Shown here: one piece after another, positions 7,420 through 15,319 of the stretch
How positions within the stretch are numbered: position 1 is the first letter of the stretch
Layout: each line of letters opens with the position of its first letter
Assembly (NCBI RefSeq): GCF_027947535.2
Contig: NZ_JAAGKO020000034.1
Coordinates: 34,213 to 98,212 of the forward strand
Length of the DNA stretch: 64,000 bases
Direction: 5' to 3'
Origin: Streptantibioticus silvisoli
GTDB taxonomy: Bacteria > Actinomycetota > Actinomycetes > Streptomycetales > Streptomycetaceae
Notes under the pieces: generated by a model
What the model was told of the DNA's origin: nothing
Databases searched by the model: none
Seen by the model: the letters and a program-made list of their open reading frames with translations, nothing else
Made by a program: the position numbers and the translations under genes

Positions 7420-8199
7420 TCACTGCGGAACGGCGCGGACGAGCACCAGGGAGCCGTTGTAGTGGGGCCGGCGGCGCAGTTCGGCGTGGCGGGCGTCCCA
7501 GGTGCCGTCGGCGAGGGCCGTGCGGAGGTGGCCGGCGCAGCGGTCGGCGGTGGCGGGGTCGACGAAGCTCCAGGCGGAGCAGGCCTGGCGGGCGCCGGGG
7601 TCCAGGAGGAGTTCGGGGCGGCCGTAGTACGCCTCGTTGAAGCCGTCGGTGCAGTCGGCCGGGATCGGCACCGGTTCCACGGTGACCGCACCGCCGAGGG
7701 CGTCGGCGATGTCGCGGATCGCCGGGTAGCGCCGGGCCTCGGTGTCCAGGACGAGCGGCGCGTACGCGTAGAGCCAGAAGTCGCGGACCGTCGCGGGGTC
7801 GCAGGTCAGCACGACGACCGGGCCGCGGGCCACCCGCCGCATCTCGCGCAGCCCGGCGGCGGGATCGCTCCACTGGTGGACGCTGAACGTCGTCATGGCG
7901 GCGTCGAACGTGTCGTCGGGGAACGGCAGGTGCTCGGCCACCGCGTCGACGGCCCGCGGCAGGTGCGCCGGGCGTTGGGCGCGCATCGCGGCCGAGGGCT
8001 CCACGGCGGTGACGTCCAGGTGCGCGGCCTCGTACGAACCCGTGCCCGCGCCGACGTTGACGACGGTGCGGGCGGCGCCGAGGGCCGTGCCGATCGCCTC
8101 GCCGATGCGCGGGTCGGGGCGGCGGTAACGGGAGTAGCCGCCACCGATCGCGCCGTAGTCCGCGTCGCCGGCACTGCCGTCGATCCTTGGTTTGTTCAC
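7420..8199 (-). CDS. Class I SAM-dependent methyltransferase
   Basis: This 259-residue soluble enzyme has the Methyltransf_11 layout. Motif I is VVNVGAGTGSYE (about 46-57), the acidic loop ends in VTAVEPS (about 63-69), motif post-I/II is LPFPDDTFDAAMTTFSVHQW (about 91-110), then LREMRRVARG and a strand VVVLTCDP. The 'D/E at the end of strand 2' is Glu67 in AVEPS. Substrate is unknown; relatives act on small molecules. It is divergent from the PNPOx-family gene with about 110 bp between starts. The last 140 bp before the neighbouring convergent gene hold no clear hairpin. Confidence 0.88.
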   Translation of the reverse strand: MNKPRIDGSAGDADYGAIGGGYSRYRRPDPRIGEAIGTALGAARTVVNVGAGTGSYEAAHLDVTAVEPSAAMRAQRPAHLPRAVDAVAEHLPFPDDTFDAAMTTFSVHQWSDPAAGLREMRRVARGPVVVLTCDPATVRDFWLYAYAPLVLDTEARRYPAIRDIADALGGAVTVEPVPIPADCTDGFNEAYYGRPELLLDPGARQACSAWSFVDPATADRCAGHLRTALADGTWDARHAELRRRPHYNGSLVLVRAVPQ

Positions 8200-8309
8200 G
8201 TCGGGAACATATCCTGGACCTCCTGGTCCCCGTCCAGCTCCCTTCTCCGACGGGCCGCGCGGGCCGGCCGGGAACCCGTGCGTGCCACCACCGTCCCGAA
8301 GGAGATCCC

Positions 8310-8951
8310 GTGCCCTCCCCGTACACGCTGACCGGCGATTCCTCCCTGCTCCTGCCGGAGTTCGACGCTCCCCCGGCCGAACCGCTCGGCCTGCTGGACC
8401 GGTGGCTCGACGAGGCCGGCCGGCGCGGCGTCAGTGAGCCGCTCGCCGTCACCCTGGCCACCGCCGACAGCACCGGGCGTCCTTCGGCGCGCGTGCTGCT
8501 GGTGAAGCAACTCGACGCCCGCGGGCTGGTGTTCACCAGTTTCCGGGGAAGCCGCAAGGGCCACGACCTCGCCGACCGCCCCTACGCGGCGATGACCTTC
8601 CACTGGCGCGAGACGCTCCAGCAGATCGTGCTCGCCGGGCCCGTCGAGGTGCTGAGCGACGAGGCATCCGACCGGCTTTTCGCCGAACGCCCGTATGCCG
8701 CGCGGGCGACCACCGCCGTCTCCCGGCAGAGCCGCCCGCTGGAGGACGAGGAGGACCTGCGGGAACGGGCCCGGCGGCTCGTCGAGTCCGGCGACCCGGT
8801 CCGCCGGCCGGCGGAGTGGACCGGCTACCGGCTCGTCCCGGACAACGTCGAGTTCTGGTACGGGAGTCCGGACCGCCTGCACCGCCGCCTGCGCTACGAC
8901 CGCACCCGGACCACCGCCGACACCTGGACCCACCGGCGCCTTCAGCCCTGA
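8310..8951 (+). CDS. Pyridoxamine-phosphate-oxidase-family flavoenzyme (PdxH/PhzG type)
   Basis: The 213-residue protein matches the FMN-binding split barrel of pyridoxine/pyridoxamine 5'-phosphate oxidases: SARVLLVKQLDARGLVFTS, then SRKGHDLADRP (FMN phosphate and ribityl contacts), AAMTFHWRETLQQIVLAGPVE, and the C-terminal dimerisation part ending in RRLQP, where PdxH proteins end in RL-x-P. The substrate-binding C-terminal motif is only partly like canonical PdxH, so it may be a PhzG-like oxidase of another small molecule rather than a vitamin B6 enzyme. The GTG start is fixed by AAGGAG 5 nt upstream and by the N-terminus of the barrel. Confidence 0.85.
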   Translation: MPSPYTLTGDSSLLLPEFDAPPAEPLGLLDRWLDEAGRRGVSEPLAVTLATADSTGRPSARVLLVKQLDARGLVFTSFRGSRKGHDLADRPYAAMTFHWRETLQQIVLAGPVEVLSDEASDRLFAERPYAARATTAVSRQSRPLEDEEDLRERARRLVESGDPVRRPAEWTGYRLVPDNVEFWYGSPDRLHRRLRYDRTRTTADTWTHRRLQP

Positions 8952-9029
8952 CCGGCGGAGGCGCGGCGCGGCCGGGTGGACGTGGCGTGGCGTGGCGTCC
9001 GGGTGGCGCGGTGTCCTACGGTCGGTCGT

Positions 9030-9761
9030 ATGGCGAACGAGGACGAGCGGGCGCGGCGGCTGCTGGAGGCTCAGGCGAAGGCCGTGGCCCTGTTCGAGGA
9101 GATCGAGGTCCGCGGCCTGGTCGCGCCGGGCGCGGGTGAACGCGCGGTGAGCGACGGGGTCCGGGACCTGGCGAACGAGATGTTCGGCACGACCCGGCAC
9201 TGGCACAAGCGCATCATCCGGTCCGGCCCGAACACGATGTTCCCGTACCGGGAGAACCCGCCGGACCGGACCATCGGCGCGGACGACATCGTCTTCGCGG
9301 ACTTCGGCCCGATCTTCGAGGAGTACGAGGCCGACTTCGGCCGGACGTTCGTGCTGGGCGACGATCCCGCCAAGCACCGCCTGCGCGACGACCTGCCGCG
9401 CGTCTTCGCCGCCGGGCAGCGCTACTTCGAGGCCCACCCGGACGTCACCGGCCGGGCCCTGTACGAGGAGGTCGCCCGGCTGGCCGCCGACGCCGGATGG
9501 CGACTGGGCGGCTGGCACGCGGGGCACCTGGTGGGCGAGTTCCCGCACGAGGAGATCGACGGCGCGGACACCGAGGGGTACGTCACGCCGGCCAACGACA
9601 CGCCGCTGCGCCGCACCGACCGCGCCGGGCGACGCTGCCACTGGATCCTCGAGGTCCACCTGGTCGACGCGGCGGGCGGCTTCGGCGGGTTCTACGAGCA
9701 GTTGCTCGACCTGCGCCCGTCAGCGGCTGGCCAGCACGCCGCCACACCGGAGAGGGTGTAG
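9030..9761 (+). CDS. M24-family metallopeptidase (aminopeptidase P/methionyl aminopeptidase fold)
   Basis: This 243-residue pita-bread-fold protein shows the five metal ligands in order: Asp91 (FADFGP), Asp102 (EADFGRTF), His166 ([10 protein letters not shown]), Glu174 or Glu175 after His173 (FPHEE), and Glu208 (WILEVHLVD). The set is complete, so a dinuclear hydrolase of N-terminal residues or related small amides is expected. It lacks the N-terminal domain of true aminopeptidase P, as stand-alone streptomycete versions do. The last 15 residues (after LLDL) look like read-through into the neighbouring pseudogene region, overlapping its end; the original stop may have been lost. Confidence 0.87.
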   Translation: MANEDERARRLLEAQAKAVALFEEIEVRGLVAPGAGERAVSDGVRDLANEMFGTTRHWHKRIIRSGPNTMFPYRENPPDRTIGADDIVFADFGPIFEEYEADFGRTFVLGDDPAKHRLRDDLPRVFAAGQRYFEAHPDVTGRALYEEVARLAADAGWRLGGWHAGHLVGEFPHEEIDGADTEGYVTPANDTPLRRTDRAGRRCHWILEVHLVDAAGGFGGFYEQLLDLRPSAAGQHAATPERV

Positions 9762-9771
9762 AGGGTCGGGA

Positions 9772-10074
9772 CGCCGGAGACCTGGAGCCCGTCGCTGCGG
9801 TAGGCGCGGTCCCACGCCTCGACGTGCGGCAGGCTGCGCTGGCAGTTGATGCACGAGTAGGTCCAGAAGTGGATCAGCACCACCTTGCCGTGCAGTGCCT
9901 TGATGCCGAGCGGCTTGCCGTCAGGGGTGTTGAGCCGGCTGGATCCTCCTCGGCCACGGAGGTCGTCGTCCCCGGACCGCCGGCCAGGAGGACGACGGGG
10001 AGCACCGGCAGGATGCACGGCGAAACCGCTGTGATCAGCCCTCCGAGCAACCCGATGAGAATCAAAGTCAACAT
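9772..10074 (-). pseudogene. Decayed dipZ (CcdA-thioredoxin fusion) with internal deletion
   Basis: Two pieces of the same protein survive in different frames. The ATG at 10072-10074 begins [20 protein letters not shown], followed by ILPVLPV, the first CcdA-type membrane helix with its Cys-Pro redox motif. About 130 bp later another frame gives [20 protein letters not shown], followed by TYSCINCQ, the thioredoxin domain with its C-x-x-C centre. Full DipZ proteins have five more membrane helices between these parts and about 200 residues after them; here they are missing. So the gene suffered an internal deletion, a frameshift and 3' loss. Intact DipZ moves reductant across the membrane to extracytoplasmic thiol pathways. 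Confidence 0.75.
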
Positions 10075-10293
10075 GAACGGCCTCTCCGACCGAAGCCCCG
10101 GACTCTCCGGCGTCTCCAGCAGTGATTCGGTGGCCGCAGATCCGCGGATTGGCGGCGATAAGCCTCAACACCCCGCAGCCGCGGAATCATCGGGCTCCAT
10201 GATCCGCAACTGCGGGACGTCGATCAGGTCCGGTCAGGACGACGGCTGGCTCCTTGCGCGGCTGGGGCGGCGGGAGCGGACGGAGGGGACGCC

Positions 10294-10806
10294 TCAGACG
10301 CCGGTGCTGCCGTCGATGCGCTCGCGGAGGAGGTCGGCGTGTCCGGCGTGCCGGGCGTACTCGGCGATCATGTGGGTGTAGATCCACCGCAGGTTCACCT
10401 CGCCGCCCATGAACGGCACGGTGTCGTCGAGCGATCGGGCGGCGCAGTTGGCGCGCGACCGGGCGATCTCGTCCTGCCAGGTGGCCCGTGCCGCGTCGAG
10501 GGAGACGTCGCCGGAGAGCTCGAATCCCTCGTCGCGGCCGTTCGGATCGGCCTGCGGGGTGTAGATGGGCGGGGCGTGCTCGCCGGTCAACACGCGGCGG
10601 AACCAGTTGCGTTCGACCTCGGCCAGGTGCTGGACGAGCCCCAGCAGTGTCAGCGGCGAGGGAGGTACGCGGGCGTCGCGCGACTGCGGATCGGTGAGGT
10701 TGTCGCACTTCATGGCCAAGGTGGCCCGGTAGAAGTCGAGCCAGCTCTCCAGGTTCGTGCGCTCGTCGGCGTTCAGGGGCGGCATCGGCCGTTCAACGGA
10801 GGTCAT
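10294..10806 (-). CDS. DinB/DUF664-family protein
   Basis: This 170-residue four-helix-bundle protein belongs to the DinB-like metalloprotein superfamily that includes mycothiol-dependent enzymes. The three helix-borne His ligands are visible: one in LGLVQHLAEVERNWF (about 58-72), and two in the C-terminal helix YTHMIAEYARHAGHADLLRE, which is the DUF664 signature. LRWIYTHMIAEY and the E-R-N-W-F segment are typical of streptomycete DUF664 proteins. Start chosen at ATG (MTSVERP), about 220 bp from the divergent acetyltransferase. Enzymatic role unknown; thiol transferase or hydrolase activity is plausible from the family. Confidence 0.83.
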   Translation of the reverse strand: MTSVERPMPPLNADERTNLESWLDFYRATLAMKCDNLTDPQSRDARVPPSPLTLLGLVQHLAEVERNWFRRVLTGEHAPPIYTPQADPNGRDEGFELSGDVSLDAARATWQDEIARSRANCAARSLDDTVPFMGGEVNLRWIYTHMIAEYARHAGHADLLRERIDGSTGV

Positions 10807-11026
10807 GGTCCCCGATCGTGCCAGCGGGGTCCGACATCGCGGGTCCGGCGCGGGGGCCGAGGCGCGGGTACGGGCACGTTGGCGGCGGTCCCGGGCGTCA
10901 CCGTGCGCGCACGTCCCCGCTTCGCTCCCCGGCCCGGCACCGCACGCCTGAGCCCGCGTCGCCGCCCGCGTCGCGTGGGTCTCCCACACCCTGGACGTCG
11001 TGGCTCGCGGCGTGATCCGATGGGGG

Positions 11027-11584
11027 ATGACATCGTTCTGGACAGGCGAGCGCGTACGCCTGCGCGGTATCGAGCCCGACGACTGGACCGCGTTCATGCG
11101 CTTCGCCCGGGACGAGGAGCAGTTGGGAGACCTGCTGCACCCGCCGCGTTCCGCCGAGGGGTACCGCGCCTGGGCGAAGGAGCAGGCCGCGGCGCCGAAC
11201 GACAGTGACTGCTTCCAGCTGGTGATCGAGGCCGTCGACACGGGCGAAGCGGTCGGCGCGGTCGGCTCGCAGCGCGCCGACCCGGTGGGCGGCTGGTTCG
11301 AGCACGGCGTCACGATCAGCGCCGAGCATCGCCGCAAGGGGTACGCGGCGGAAGCGGTGACGCTGCTGCTGCGCTTCATGTTCGCCGAGCGGCGCTACCG
11401 CCGGTGCGAGGCACGGATCCTGGCCCACAACGAGCCGTCGCTGGCCTTCCACCGCCGGCTCGGATTCGTCGAGGAGGGCCGCCTGCGCGATCGGGTGTTC
11501 CTCGACGGCCGGCACGAGGATCTCGTCGTGATGGGCCTGCTCATCGACGAGTTCGCGCCACCGCACGCGCCGGGCGAACGGTGA
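11027..11584 (+). CDS. GNAT-family N-acetyltransferase (RimJ/RimL-like)
   Basis: This 185-residue protein has the GNAT fold of the Acetyltransf_3 type. It starts MTSFWTGERVRLRGIEPDDW, has the acetyl-CoA pyrophosphate loop ISAEHRRKGYAAEAV (R/Q-x-x-G-x-A, about 104-118), and the motif B region NEPSLAFHRRLGFVEEGRLRD, which is very characteristic of N-terminal or small-molecule acetyltransferases. The end VFLDGRHEDLVVMGLL is typical of family members. A GGGGG tract immediately precedes the ATG; an upstream GTG in frame adds nine residues without family support. Substrate unknown. The 270 bp after it hold GC-rich degenerate repeats but no gene. Confidence 0.87.
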   Translation: MTSFWTGERVRLRGIEPDDWTAFMRFARDEEQLGDLLHPPRSAEGYRAWAKEQAAAPNDSDCFQLVIEAVDTGEAVGAVGSQRADPVGGWFEHGVTISAEHRRKGYAAEAVTLLLRFMFAERRYRRCEARILAHNEPSLAFHRRLGFVEEGRLRDRVFLDGRHEDLVVMGLLIDEFAPPHAPGER

Positions 11585-11853
11585 CGGTCACCCGGGGCGG
11601 GGTCCGGAGCCGGTTTCGTTGACGGTGGTCCGGCTCCGGGTTCCTTGACGGCCGCCCGGGTCCGGGTACGGGCTCGGTGACGGTCGTCGGGCTTCGTTGA
11701 GGGTCCTCCGGGGCGGGTGACGGACACGGTGGCGGTCGTCCGGGCCGGTGCCGAACCCGCCGCGAACAGGCCCGGCGCCGACCCGCCGCGAACAAGGCCG
11801 CCGCCTTCGCCGGTCACCGGATCGGCGCGCGGCCTCCGCCCGACGTCCCGCCG

Positions 11854-13014
11854 TCAGGGCCGGTCCGGAGGCGTGGGCGGTGCCGGCGCCGACCACGGCG
11901 GCGGGCCGACGTCGTCCGGGACATCGTCGGCGCCGGCGATCAGGCGGCGGGCCAGCGCGCGCACGTGGTCGCGCAGGGCCTCCGGGTGCTCGATCACGAA
12001 CGGCCGGTCCAGCCGGGCGAGCAGCGACGGAACCCAGTCCAGCCGCTCGGCCCGCAACCGCACCCGCACCCACGTACCGCCCTCCCGCGCCCCGGCACCG
12101 GCCGACGACGACGCACCGCCTGCCTCCGCCTCCGGTGCCGACCCCTCATCGCCTGCCTCCGGGGCCAGGGCCGCACCGGCCGCCTGCGACGACGGGACCG
12201 CGCCGGGGGCGTCCGGGAGTTCCTCCACCGTGGCGAGCCCGGCCGGGAGCCGGGCGGTGATCTGCTCGGCCGTGCCCCGGACCCGGAACGACACCTCGTG
12301 CGGGTAGGGCAGTTCGGCGAGCCCGGACAGCACCCGGGCGGCGGCGTCGAACCCCGCCGGCACCTCGAACGACCCCGGCAGCACCACCGGGTTCTCGACG
12401 CGGTCCAGCCGGAACGTGCGCACCTCGCCGCTCGCCGAGTCCGCCCCGGTCACGTACCAGCGCCCGGAGCGGACGACGATCCCGTACGGGTGCACGGTGC
12501 GTTCGCTGCGCCTGCCGTCCCGGGCGGTGTAGCCGACGGCGACCGGCCGGCGGCGGCGCGCGGCCTCCGCCAGCGTCAGCAGCACGCCGGTCTCCCGGGT
12601 GGCCGCGGGGCCGGCCGCGGCGGTGAAGTCGACGGTGGCCAGCAGCGCGTCCAGCCGGCGGCCGAGCACCTCGGGCAGCACGCGGCGCATCTTGGCGGCG
12701 GCGCTCTCCATCGCCGCGGCGGTCGTCGTCACCAGCCCGGCCCGGCGCCCGGCGACCAGGCCGAGCAGTACCGCCAGCGCCTCGTCGTCGGTGAGCATCA
12801 GCGGGGGCATCCGGTAGCCGGGGGCGAGGCGGTAGCCGCCGTACCGGCCGCGCACCGAGCGGACCGGGATGTCGAGGTCGATCAGGTGGGCGACGTAGCG
12901 CCGCACGGTGCGCTCGTCCACGTCGAGCCGGCCGGCCAAGTCGGCGACGGTACGGGTGCCGCCGGCCTGGAGGATCTCCAGCAGGGCGAGCACGCGGGCG
13001 GTCGGTCGGGTCAT
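11854..13014 (-). CDS. WYL-domain (YafY-type) transcriptional regulator
   Basis: This 386-residue regulator has an N-terminal winged HTH (LLEILQAGGTRTVADLAGRL, then DVDERTVRRYVAHLIDLDIP) followed by the wing VRGRYGGYRLAPGYRMPP. The WYL domain starts near residue 150: VGYTARDGR, then VHPYGIVVRSGRWYVTGAD with the W-Y pair and the RTFRLDR motif. A C-terminal WCX segment follows. An Ala/Gly/Glu-rich linker at about 290-325 is an insertion compared with relatives. It is divergent from an alpha/beta hydrolase. A perfect palindrome in the 63-bp gap is the obvious operator, so it probably controls both itself and the hydrolase; the ligand is unknown. Confidence 0.9.
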   Translation of the reverse strand: MTRPTARVLALLEILQAGGTRTVADLAGRLDVDERTVRRYVAHLIDLDIPVRSVRGRYGGYRLAPGYRMPPLMLTDDEALAVLLGLVAGRRAGLVTTTAAAMESAAAKMRRVLPEVLGRRLDALLATVDFTAAAGPAATRETGVLLTLAEAARRRRPVAVGYTARDGRRSERTVHPYGIVVRSGRWYVTGADSASGEVRTFRLDRVENPVVLPGSFEVPAGFDAAARVLSGLAELPYPHEVSFRVRGTAEQITARLPAGLATVEELPDAPGAVPSSQAAGAALAPEAGDEGSAPEAEAGGASSSAGAGAREGGTWVRVRLRAERLDWVPSLLARLDRPFVIEHPEALRDHVRALARRLIAGADDVPDDVGPPPWSAPAPPTPPDRP

Positions 13015-13033
13015 ACGGAAAAGTGTCCCGCGC

Positions 13034-13058
13034 ATACCGGACCGAAACTGTCCGGTAT
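13034..13058. promoter_or_regulatory. Perfect inverted repeat, likely operator of the WYL regulator
   Basis: Arms ATACCGGAC and GTCCGGTAT (9 of 9 paired) flank a 7-nt spacer. The site is in the short gap between the divergent WYL regulator and hydrolase genes. Confidence 0.65.
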
Positions 13059-13064
13059 TGGTCC

Positions 13065-13070
13065 TAGCGT
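13065..13070 (+). promoter_or_regulatory. -10 box for a probably leaderless hydrolase mRNA
   Basis: TAGCGT ends 7 nt before the hydrolase ATG, with no ribosome site between them. The usual 6-8 nt from -10 to transcription start would place the first mRNA base at the ATG. Confidence 0.5.
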
Positions 13071-13077
13071 GCCTGTC

Positions 13078-13812
13078 ATGGCAACTTACGTACTTCTCCC
13101 CGGCTTCTGGCTCGGCGCCTGGGCCTGGCGCCCGGTCACGGCCGGGCTGCGCGGCCACGGGCACGACGTCCACCCGCTGAGCCTTACCGGGATGGGCGAA
13201 CGCGCGCACCTGGCCCGGCCCGACACCGGCCTGGAGACGCACATCACCGACGTGCTCCAGCTGATCCACTACGAGGACCTGCACGACGTGGTGCTGGTCG
13301 GGCACAGCTACGCCGGTGCGGTGGTGCTGCCGGGCGTGGCGGACCGGATACCGGAACGGATCGCCCGGTTGGTCTTCGTCGACAGCGGACCGCTGCCGGA
13401 CGGGATGTCGCACGCGCAGTTCGTCCCGCCGCAGGAGCAGGCCCGCAACGCCGAGCGGGTCCGCACCGCGGGCGACGGCTGGCGGCTGCCGCCCCCGTCG
13501 TGGCCGCAGGTCGCCGCGGCGGTCCCCGGGCTGCCCGACGGCACGCTCGACCGGCTGACCCGGCTGTCGGTGCCGCAGCCGTGGGCCACCGCCACCACCC
13601 CGGCCCGGCTGACCGGGGCCTGGGAGAAGGTGCCGCGGCTGCACGTGCTGTGCAGCTTCGGGGCCGAGGAGGTCCGGGCCAGGGCCGGCAGCGTTCCCGC
13701 CTTCCAGCACATGGCGGCCGAGGGCTGGGCCTACCGGGAACTGCCCGGCTGGCACTGGCCGATGTTCGACCGCCCCGCCGAACTGGCGGCGATCCTGCAC
13801 GAGGCGGCCTGA
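13078..13812 (+). CDS. Alpha/beta-fold hydrolase (MhpC/EstC-like esterase)
   Basis: This 244-residue hydrolase starts at once with the oxyanion strand TYVLLPGFWLGAWAW, followed by SLTGMGERAHL, both typical of the esterase/hydroxynitrile-lyase-like branch. The nucleophile elbow is VGHSYAG with Ser77; Asp or Glu is supplied around CSFGAEE, and the catalytic His lies in PGWHWPMFDRPAELA near the C-terminus. No signal peptide, so cytosolic. It is divergent from the WYL regulator and probably under its control, and is followed 180 bp later by an SDR in the same direction; the two may form one degradative or detoxifying unit. Substrate not deducible. Confidence 0.9.
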   Translation: MATYVLLPGFWLGAWAWRPVTAGLRGHGHDVHPLSLTGMGERAHLARPDTGLETHITDVLQLIHYEDLHDVVLVGHSYAGAVVLPGVADRIPERIARLVFVDSGPLPDGMSHAQFVPPQEQARNAERVRTAGDGWRLPPPSWPQVAAAVPGLPDGTLDRLTRLSVPQPWATATTPARLTGAWEKVPRLHVLCSFGAEEVRARAGSVPAFQHMAAEGWAYRELPGWHWPMFDRPAELAAILHEAA

Positions 13813-13995
13813 CGGACGGACCGGCCGGGCCGGCGGGGCTTCACACCCGCGCGTACGACGCCGTGCCCGGACCCGTACGACGCCGTGCCCGCTCCCGGAC
13901 GACCGACTCCGCGCGGCCGCCCGACCGCCACCGCGCCGGTCCGGTCCGGTCCGCCGCGCGATCCCCCCATCGAATCCAGCACAAGGAGACCTCTC

Positions 13996-14748
13996 ATGAC
14001 CACGACCGACCTCGCCGGTACGACCGCGCTGGTCACCGGTGCCACCAGCGGTATCGGCCGCGCGGTGGCCCGTTCGCTCGCCGGACGCGGCGCCCACGTG
14101 GTGATCACCGGGCGGGACACCGGCCGCGGCGACCAGGTCGTCACCGCGATCCGCGCCTCGGGCGGCAAGGCCGACTTCGTCGCGGGCGACCTCGCCGACG
14201 CCGACGCCGTCCGGGAGCTGGCCCGCCGGGCCGTCGAACTCGGCGGCGGCCACGTCGACATCCTCGTCAACAACGCCGGCGTCTTCCCCGTCGGCCCCAC
14301 GCCCGGGACCACCGACGGCGACTTCGACTCCGTGTACGCGGTCAACGTCCGGGCGCCGTTCCTGCTGGTCGCCGAGCTCGCTCCCGCGATGGCCGCGCGC
14401 GGCCGGGGGTGCGTCGTCAACGTGCTGAGCATGGTTGCCCATTTCGGGGTGGCCGGGATGGCGCTGTACGGCTCCAGCAAGGCGGCGCTGACCCTGCTCA
14501 CCAAGGCGTGGGCCGCCGAGTTCGGCCCCGGCGGCGTGCGGGTCAACGCGGTCAGCCCCGGCCCCACCCGTACCGAGGGCACCGAGCGGTTCGGCGAGCA
14601 GGTCGACCGGCTCGCCGCACTCGCCCCCGCGGGCCGGCCGGCGGCACCCGAGGAGATCGCCGCCGCCATCGGCTACCTCGTCAGCGAGGACGCGGCCTTC
14701 GTCCACGGCGCCGTCCTCGACGTGGACGGCGGCCGCAACGCGGCGTGA
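13996..14748 (+). CDS. Short-chain dehydrogenase/reductase (SDR)
   Basis: This 250-residue classical SDR shows the cofactor motif TGATSGIGRAV (14-24), NNAG (92-95), catalytic Ser145, and Tyr158-x-x-x-Lys162 (YGSSK). The SPGPTRTEG segment and DVDGG-R-N-A-A end are typical of FabG-like oxidoreductases. Arg40 following the second strand (ITGRD) favours NADP(H). AAGGAG sits 8 nt before the ATG. It lies downstream of the WYL-linked hydrolase with a 180-bp gap, so shared regulation is possible but not shown. A strong hairpin ends the unit. Confidence 0.92.
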   Translation: MTTTDLAGTTALVTGATSGIGRAVARSLAGRGAHVVITGRDTGRGDQVVTAIRASGGKADFVAGDLADADAVRELARRAVELGGGHVDILVNNAGVFPVGPTPGTTDGDFDSVYAVNVRAPFLLVAELAPAMAARGRGCVVNVLSMVAHFGVAGMALYGSSKAALTLLTKAWAAEFGPGGVRVNAVSPGPTRTEGTERFGEQVDRLAALAPAGRPAAPEEIAAAIGYLVSEDAAFVHGAVLDVDGGRNAA

Positions 14749-14791
14749 GCGAGGGGCGGGGGCAGGGGGCCGGGGCAGGGGGCGAGGGACG

Positions 14792-14823
14792 GGTGCGGTC
14801 CCGCCGGCCGGCGGGACCGCACC
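14792..14823. terminator. Perfect 32-bp palindrome between convergent SDR and merR genes
   Basis: Two 16-nt arms (GGTGCGGTCCCGCCGG and its complement) meet with no fixed loop. It sits between the two stop codons, so it may terminate transcription from both sides. Confidence 0.65.
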
Positions 14824-14825
14824 GG

Positions 14826-15203
14826 TCAGCAGGCGACGGCCGTGCTCAGCCCCTCCCGGTGGGCCCGGGCCGCGTCCATCAGCGTGTCGAGCGTGTCGCG
14901 GGTGCGTACGAGGTCGGCGATGTGGGCGGAGAGCCGGTCGCGTTCCTGCGCCATCCGCTCCAGCGCGGCGTCGGAGTTGTCCTCGCTCGGCGTGTCGACG
15001 CAGGGCAGCAGTTCGATGATGGTGCGGCTGGACAGGCCGGCGGCGTACAGCCGCTGGATGAACGCGACCCGCTCGACCTCGTCGTCGGTGTAGTGCCGTT
15101 GCCCGCTGGGACTGCGGGCGCTGGTGAGCAGCCCCTGCTCCTCGTAGTAACGCACGGAGCGCACGCTGACCCCGGCCCGTGACGCGAGTTGCCCGATCCG
15201 CAC
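14826..15203 (-). CDS. MerR-family transcriptional regulator
   Basis: This 125-residue regulator starts (V/M)RIGQLASRAGVSVRSVRYYEEQGLL, the MerR winged-HTH signature, followed by RSPSGQRHYTDDEVERVAFIQRLYAAG and a C-terminal coiled-coil helix (about 85-115). The GTG is chosen because GGAGG is 5 nt upstream and MerR proteins begin here; an earlier in-frame ATG would add 16 unrelated residues and overlap the promoter. There are few Cys (one in ELLPCVD, one at the C-terminus), so it is not a classical metal sensor. It is divergent from an Old Yellow Enzyme; the shared gap has a MerR-style promoter with long spacer. Confidence 0.9.
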   Translation of the reverse strand: MRIGQLASRAGVSVRSVRYYEEQGLLTSARSPSGQRHYTDDEVERVAFIQRLYAAGLSSRTIIELLPCVDTPSEDNSDAALERMAQERDRLSAHIADLVRTRDTLDTLMDAARAHREGLSTAVAC

Positions 15204-15238
15204 AAAGTCCTCCCGGCTGTGTGCTGCGTCACAGACCC

Positions 15239-15270
15239 TTGCCTCTGACATCAGTGTGAGGTTTTAGCGT
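15239..15270 (+). promoter_or_regulatory. MerR-type promoter of the OYE gene
   Basis: TTGCCT (15239-15244) and TAGCGT (15265-15270) are separated by 20 bp, longer than the standard 17, as in MerR-activated promoters. The spacer contains an imperfect dyad CCTCTGACA / TGTGAGG. Confidence 0.65.
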
Positions 15271-15319
15271 AGTCGTCGTGCCCGAGTCGCGGGCGCCGCG
15301 GACACGAAGGAGTCCTGAC

